Below are positions 21,617 through 25,046 of a stretch of 25,046 nt of DNA, piece by piece. The notes below the pieces were generated by a model that was given only the letters and a program-made list of their open reading frames with translations, searched no databases and was not told where the DNA came from. The DNA lies in NCBI GenBank assembly GCA_900755065.1, contig CAAEFC010000046.1, positions 1-25,046 on the forward strand, read 5' to 3'. Source of the DNA: Bacilli bacterium. GTDB lineage: Bacteria > Bacillota_I > Bacilli_A > RFN20 > CAG-449. The number at the start of each line of letters is the position of its first letter. The stretch's first letter is position 1. Made by a program: the position numbers and the translations under genes.

Positions 21617-23935
21617 ATGAAATTCAAAAAAGCAGGGCTGTTTCTCATCGCGATAGGGCTTTTCCTTTCGGGGTGTCATTCAGGCGGAGGTACGAGTATG
21701 TCAGAAACGAAATCTTACGAGGAGGTCGAGTTGACCGCGGATACTTTTTCACTTAAACTCGTGAAAAACGACGATAATCTGCTTTCTCCGGTCATTTTTA
21801 TCGGAAACGAAGAATCGCTTTATTCAGATCAGCCGATCGTCGTCAATGTCCGGAGTCAATCGTCCGGAATCATCGAAACGTTTTCGGAAACCAGTTATGC
21901 TTCGGGGTATACCTCGTTCCGGAAAACGGAAAACGGCTATTTGTTCTCCGGGGAAGTCGAGACGAAAAACCATTCGTTATTCGCCGTCGAGGACGCATAT
22001 TCGATCGAAAACGGCGCGTTGATCGTCCGTCGGAACGTTTCCGTCAAGGAAGCAGGCGAAAAAGACGCGGGTTATTCTTCGACGATCCGCTTTATGGACA
22101 AGCATTCTTCTTCCAGCGCCGATTACGACTATTTCATGCCTTCGATCATCTATAAAGATACGGAAAACATGACGTCGGGGGCGATCTTCTCGAATACCGA
22201 TCTGGTCGGAAAAATCTACGTCAAGGAAACCCGCACGGGGCTTCCGATGATGTACCTGAGAAATACGAAAGAAAACTACGCGTTTTCTCTGGCGCATGTC
22301 GATCTGGACATTTCCGCGGGCGAGATTCTCGGCGGCGGTGAAAACGGCGCGGTCGACAATCGGATCCGTTACGGAGGAATCGGCATGACCTGCACGCCGG
22401 TCAAATCGGTGGATTTCGTCTACCCGTGCGCCGAAGGACCGGTTACCTACGATTCCGGCTCGACCTGGGCGCGAAGATACCACGAAATGACGCCGAATCA
22501 GTCCGATTCGTTTTCCGTCGCACTGTATTGCGAGAAATCCTCTTCCTATCAGGAGTCGATGGTCTCTGCCTATGAAAAAATGTACTCGCTGATTCAGCCG
22601 TCCGTCGCGGAAATAGACATCGATCAGGTTTACGAAGACAATCTGGAAATCTTTCGATCCGAATACAAGGAATTCGGAAGCGGCGATCTGATCTACGCCG
22701 GACAGCCTTGGAGTCTGACGCTTCCGGACGCGACGATCAATCAGGGATATAGTTCCCAGATGGGCTTCGTCGGTCAGCAGATTCCCGTCGGATATCAACT
22801 CTACCGGTACGGATTGGAAAACGGCGACGAAGAAACGCGGAAGAAAGGCGAGACGATCCTCGACTTTTGGAGTTCGTCGGCGATTCACGGCAATTATTTC
22901 CCGATCGTCTGGTGGGATCCTTCCGATACCGGAAGCGCCGGAAGCATGCGGAATTATCCGTGCTTTCTCCGTTGCATGGTCGACGGAATGGAAGGCATGC
23001 TCGACGCGTATCTGGAAAGTCTGAAAGCGGGGGCGGAAAGAAAACAATGGGGCAATGCCGTTCTCCGTTTTGCGAAAAATCTCGTCAGGGTTCAGAATTC
23101 CAACGGAAGTTTCTATCGCGCCTACAATCTCGACGGAACCGTTTCGACGGACACGTCGAATGCCAGTTTTCAGGGAACGAGCGAACTGAATACGCCGATC
23201 GCGGTGCGCTTCCTGTGCAAGATGTACGAATTTACGGGCGACAGTACGTATTTTGAAGCCGCCGAAAAGGCCGCGCAGTATTGCTATAATCATCTTTATT
23301 TATCGCTCGGCAAATACGTCGGAGGAACGCCGGACAATCCGAACACCGTCGATAAAGAGGCGGCCGTCTACGCGATGTATGCCTTTACTTCGATCTACAT
23401 GCTGACGAACGAGGAAGAGTTTCTCGATGCCGCGAAGCACGCGGCGGTCTCCGCGATGTCGTGGGTCTACGTCTACGATTTCGCCGTTCCTTGCTCCTCG
23501 TCGGTCGAAAAGATCAATACGATGAAGAACGGGGGAACCAAAGGGTTTTCCATGATCGCCACCGGGCATTCCGCCGCGGACAATTATGCCGCCTATACCT
23601 ATTACGAACTCTTCAAACTGGCGATTCTGACCGGTGAGTCCGTTTTCAGGGATTTCGCCCACTTCATTCAGAACAACACCAAATTATGCACCGATTACGA
23701 CGGAAGAATGAATTTCAAATACCGCGCGCTGATGCCGGAGGCCACCCGCGTCGCCGATTTCGCCTTCGCCAGCGTGGGAACGTGGCTTCCGTGGTCGGCT
23801 ATCGCCAACGTCGAACCGATCGCGGCGATGGAAAAGACGTTCGGTCAAAGCGACGTGGGGAAACTCGATTTTACCGATGAACAACTGAAAACGCAATTGT
23901 ATGCTTACGGAACAGGAGGGAAATACAATGGGTAA
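21617..23935 (+). CDS. Large surface lipoprotein, probable (alpha/alpha)-barrel glycosidase or lyase
   Basis: This 772-aa protein has a lipoprotein signal (FLSGC, Cys20). The mature N-terminal half (about 35-340) is beta-rich; the C-terminal half (about 345-772) is helical. Its repeated short helices, such as RKKGETILDFW, YFEAAEKAAQYCYNHL and EEFLDAAKHAAVSAMSW, resemble (alpha/alpha)6/7 six-hairpin glycosidases or polysaccharide lyases. Candidate active-site stretches are IVWWDPSDTGSAG, NSNGSFYRAYNLDG and ATGHSAADNYAAYTYYE; I cannot assign a family. Four nucleotides separate it from malG, so it is part of the importer operon and probably trims a polysaccharide or glycoside at the cell surface before uptake. 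The stop overlaps the next start by 8 nt. A non-catalytic sugar-binding role is not excluded. Confidence 0.8.
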   Translation: MKFKKAGLFLIAIGLFLSGCHSGGGTSMSETKSYEEVELTADTFSLKLVKNDDNLLSPVIFIGNEESLYSDQPIVVNVRSQSSGIIETFSETSYASGYTSFRKTENGYLFSGEVETKNHSLFAVEDAYSIENGALIVRRNVSVKEAGEKDAGYSSTIRFMDKHSSSSADYDYFMPSIIYKDTENMTSGAIFSNTDLVGKIYVKETRTGLPMMYLRNTKENYAFSLAHVDLDISAGEILGGGENGAVDNRIRYGGIGMTCTPVKSVDFVYPCAEGPVTYDSGSTWARRYHEMTPNQSDSFSVALYCEKSSSYQESMVSAYEKMYSLIQPSVAEIDIDQVYEDNLEIFRSEYKEFGSGDLIYAGQPWSLTLPDATINQGYSSQMGFVGQQIPVGYQLYRYGLENGDEETRKKGETILDFWSSSAIHGNYFPIVWWDPSDTGSAGSMRNYPCFLRCMVDGMEGMLDAYLESLKAGAERKQWGNAVLRFAKNLVRVQNSNGSFYRAYNLDGTVSTDTSNASFQGTSELNTPIAVRFLCKMYEFTGDSTYFEAAEKAAQYCYNHLYLSLGKYVGGTPDNPNTVDKEAAVYAMYAFTSIYMLTNEEEFLDAAKHAAVSAMSWVYVYDFAVPCSSSVEKINTMKNGGTKGFSMIATGHSAADNYAAYTYYELFKLAILTGESVFRDFAHFIQNNTKLCTDYDGRMNFKYRALMPEATRVADFAFASVGTWLPWSAIANVEPIAAMEKTFGQSDVGKLDFTDEQLKTQLYAYGTGGKYNG

Positions 23936-25046
23936 AAGCAAACGAACACTGACCTTGCTCGCGATGATCTTCGCCTCGGCAGGTCTTCACGGCAATGCGC
24001 TTCGCGAAGTCAAAGCCGAGAGCGTCTGGTACAACACCGGCGCGAACTGCTATACGGTCGATGCGGACCGCGTCGTCGCCGAAGGAAACACCGGGAAGAA
24101 CAACAATTTCTGCCTGACGGATCAGTATGACACCTACGGCGACTATCGCTTTACCGTTTCGGCGACCGGCACGCTGGGATTGCCGAACGAAGTCGAACAC
24201 GATATCGGACTGATTCCGTGGTACATCGACAGCGACAATTACATTCTGATCTATCTCAACTGGTCGGACAGCGATCGTCCTTCGGAACTGCGGGAAATTC
24301 AAATCACCGGTCGCGTCAACGGAACGCAACCGTATATCCGAAGCGGGTCTTCCTATGTTTCCAAAGAGTGGAACGACTACTGGACCGACGGAATCGCGCT
24401 TGCGTCGAATCAGACCAACAGGATCGCGATAGAGAAGACGACTTCGGCGACGGACGACTACGTTTCGATCAAAGTCACGGTCAACGATTCGATTTCGACC
24501 TACGTCGATTTCCGCGATCCGGTCAAATACCGTCTGGAAAAACCGAAAGTGGGCGTATACGCCTACAACGATACGGTTACGTTCACCGATTTTTCCTTCA
24601 CCGGTCTTAGCGGCGCGGAAAAACCTGCCGCCCTCAATCAGGGCGTGGGATACAGTCTGAACGGCAGCCTTCAATACGCGGATAACGCGTACACGTTCGA
24701 TGAAAGAAGTTCGTCTTCTCTTGCGGAAAACGGTTATGTTACCGCGAACGATCTGTTCGCTTCGCCGTATACGGTCTCGCTGGAATGCGCGGTCGAAGGC
24801 GAAAGCGATTCGGCGGCTTTGGGAATCAACGCTTTCTATGAAAACGACTATAACTATCTCTACGGAGTCGTTAAGAAAGAGAACGGAAAAATCTACGCCG
24901 GATTTGAAGGGCAATACGTTACGGGCGAAAACGCGACACTGACGCGGACCTCGATATCTTCGCTGGAAGAGATCGCTTCGCTGTCCTCGCTTTCTTCGCT
25001 GAATGCGCTGGAAGTCAAAAAATCTTCCGGGAAATTCACTCTTTCC
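23928..25046 (+). CDS. Secreted protein with two LamG/concanavalin-like domains (3' end missing)
   Basis: The frame is open from ATG 23928 to the window edge (373 codons, no stop), so the gene is truncated by the window. AGGAGG lies 8 nt before the ATG, which overlaps the preceding stop as ATGGGTAA. Residues 1-30 form a signal peptide (TLTLLAMIFASAGL; cleavage probably after VKA or GNA; no lipobox Cys). Two beta-rich domains follow: about 35-220 (DYRFTVSATG, NYILIYLNW, VGVYAYNDTVTFTDFSF) and about 235 onward (SLQYADNAYTFDE, YTVSLECAVEG, YNYLYGVVKKENGKIYAGF). The recurring strand pattern and the DN-Y-I-L-I-Y / NYLYGVV cores are like LamG or DUF1080-type concanavalin-like modules that bind glycans. 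Near the edge is a Ser/Leu-rich stretch (SLSSLSSL). No catalytic domain is visible in the part seen. It probably acts with the lipoprotein upstream at the cell surface. Confidence 0.8.
   Translation, partial: MGKSKRTLTLLAMIFASAGLHGNALREVKAESVWYNTGANCYTVDADRVVAEGNTGKNNNFCLTDQYDTYGDYRFTVSATGTLGLPNEVEHDIGLIPWYIDSDNYILIYLNWSDSDRPSELREIQITGRVNGTQPYIRSGSSYVSKEWNDYWTDGIALASNQTNRIAIEKTTSATDDYVSIKVTVNDSISTYVDFRDPVKYRLEKPKVGVYAYNDTVTFTDFSFTGLSGAEKPAALNQGVGYSLNGSLQYADNAYTFDERSSSSLAENGYVTANDLFASPYTVSLECAVEGESDSAALGINAFYENDYNYLYGVVKKENGKIYAGFEGQYVTGENATLTRTSISSLEEIASLSSLSSLNALEVKKSSGKFTLS

Noticed and set aside
21977..23293. Long antisense open frame (438 codons) opposite the large lipoprotein
   Set aside because: It lies wholly against a gene with signal peptide, SD and operon context. 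The codon pattern of these genes leaves reverse frames open, and the antisense translation is Arg/His-rich without domains.
1..25046. CRISPR arrays, tRNA, rRNA and riboswitches
   Set aside because: I saw no regularly spaced repeats, no tRNA-like cloverleaf and no recognisable riboswitch leader in the intergenic regions, most of which are short.

Overview
The window looks like a carbohydrate-utilisation region of an uncultured Bacillota-type bacterium. The Shine-Dalgarno sequences are strong (GGAGG-like), the promoters are sigma-A-like, the code is standard with TGA used as stop, and lipoprotein-anchored ABC sugar importers are present. Most genes have near-50% G+C by eye. I cannot name a genus. 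The inserted sequences in the MsmK-type ATPases resemble those I associate with Mollicutes/Erysipelotrichia-related Bacilli, but that is only an impression.

Layout. (1) 1-25: the first codons of a gene leaving the window on the minus strand, divergent from (2). (2) 264-10679, plus strand: a phosphorolytic disaccharide locus in the order LacI regulator, GH65 phosphorylase-like gene (frameshifted), a chimeric lipoprotein/MalF-type permease, MalG-type permease, a second intact GH65, a beta-phosphoglucomutase fused to an MsmK-type ATPase, and an aldo/keto reductase. A terminator follows. (3) about 10730-12710: an AT-richer island with an AAA/DUF4143 ATPase and traces that look like mobile-element debris. 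Two near-identical 28-nt terminator-like segments flank it. (4) 15999-12713, minus strand: GH2 glycosidase, a six-TM DUF624/YesL-like protein, and a single-domain ABC ATPase, with a terminator. (5) 16109-25046, plus strand: AraC regulator, then (own promoter) MsmK-type ATPase, sugar-binding lipoprotein, MalF, MalG, a 772-aa lipoprotein probably of the alpha/alpha-barrel glycosidase type, and a secreted LamG-like protein that runs off the right edge.

How it works (inference from families). Locus 2 would import a glucose-containing disaccharide, split it with inorganic phosphate (GH65) to beta-glucose 1-phosphate, and convert that to glucose 6-phosphate with the beta-PGM domain. Locus 5 would bind, import and perhaps degrade a polysaccharide or oligosaccharide at the cell surface, with the GH2 of locus 4 acting on the imported sugar. 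The main oddities are a single-base frameshift in the first GH65, an in-frame chimera joining a beta-helix-enzyme-type lipoprotein N-domain to a permease, no binding protein in locus 2, and the enzyme-transporter ATPase fusion. The first three may reflect real decay or an assembly fault. They should be checked against reads before any biology is built on them.
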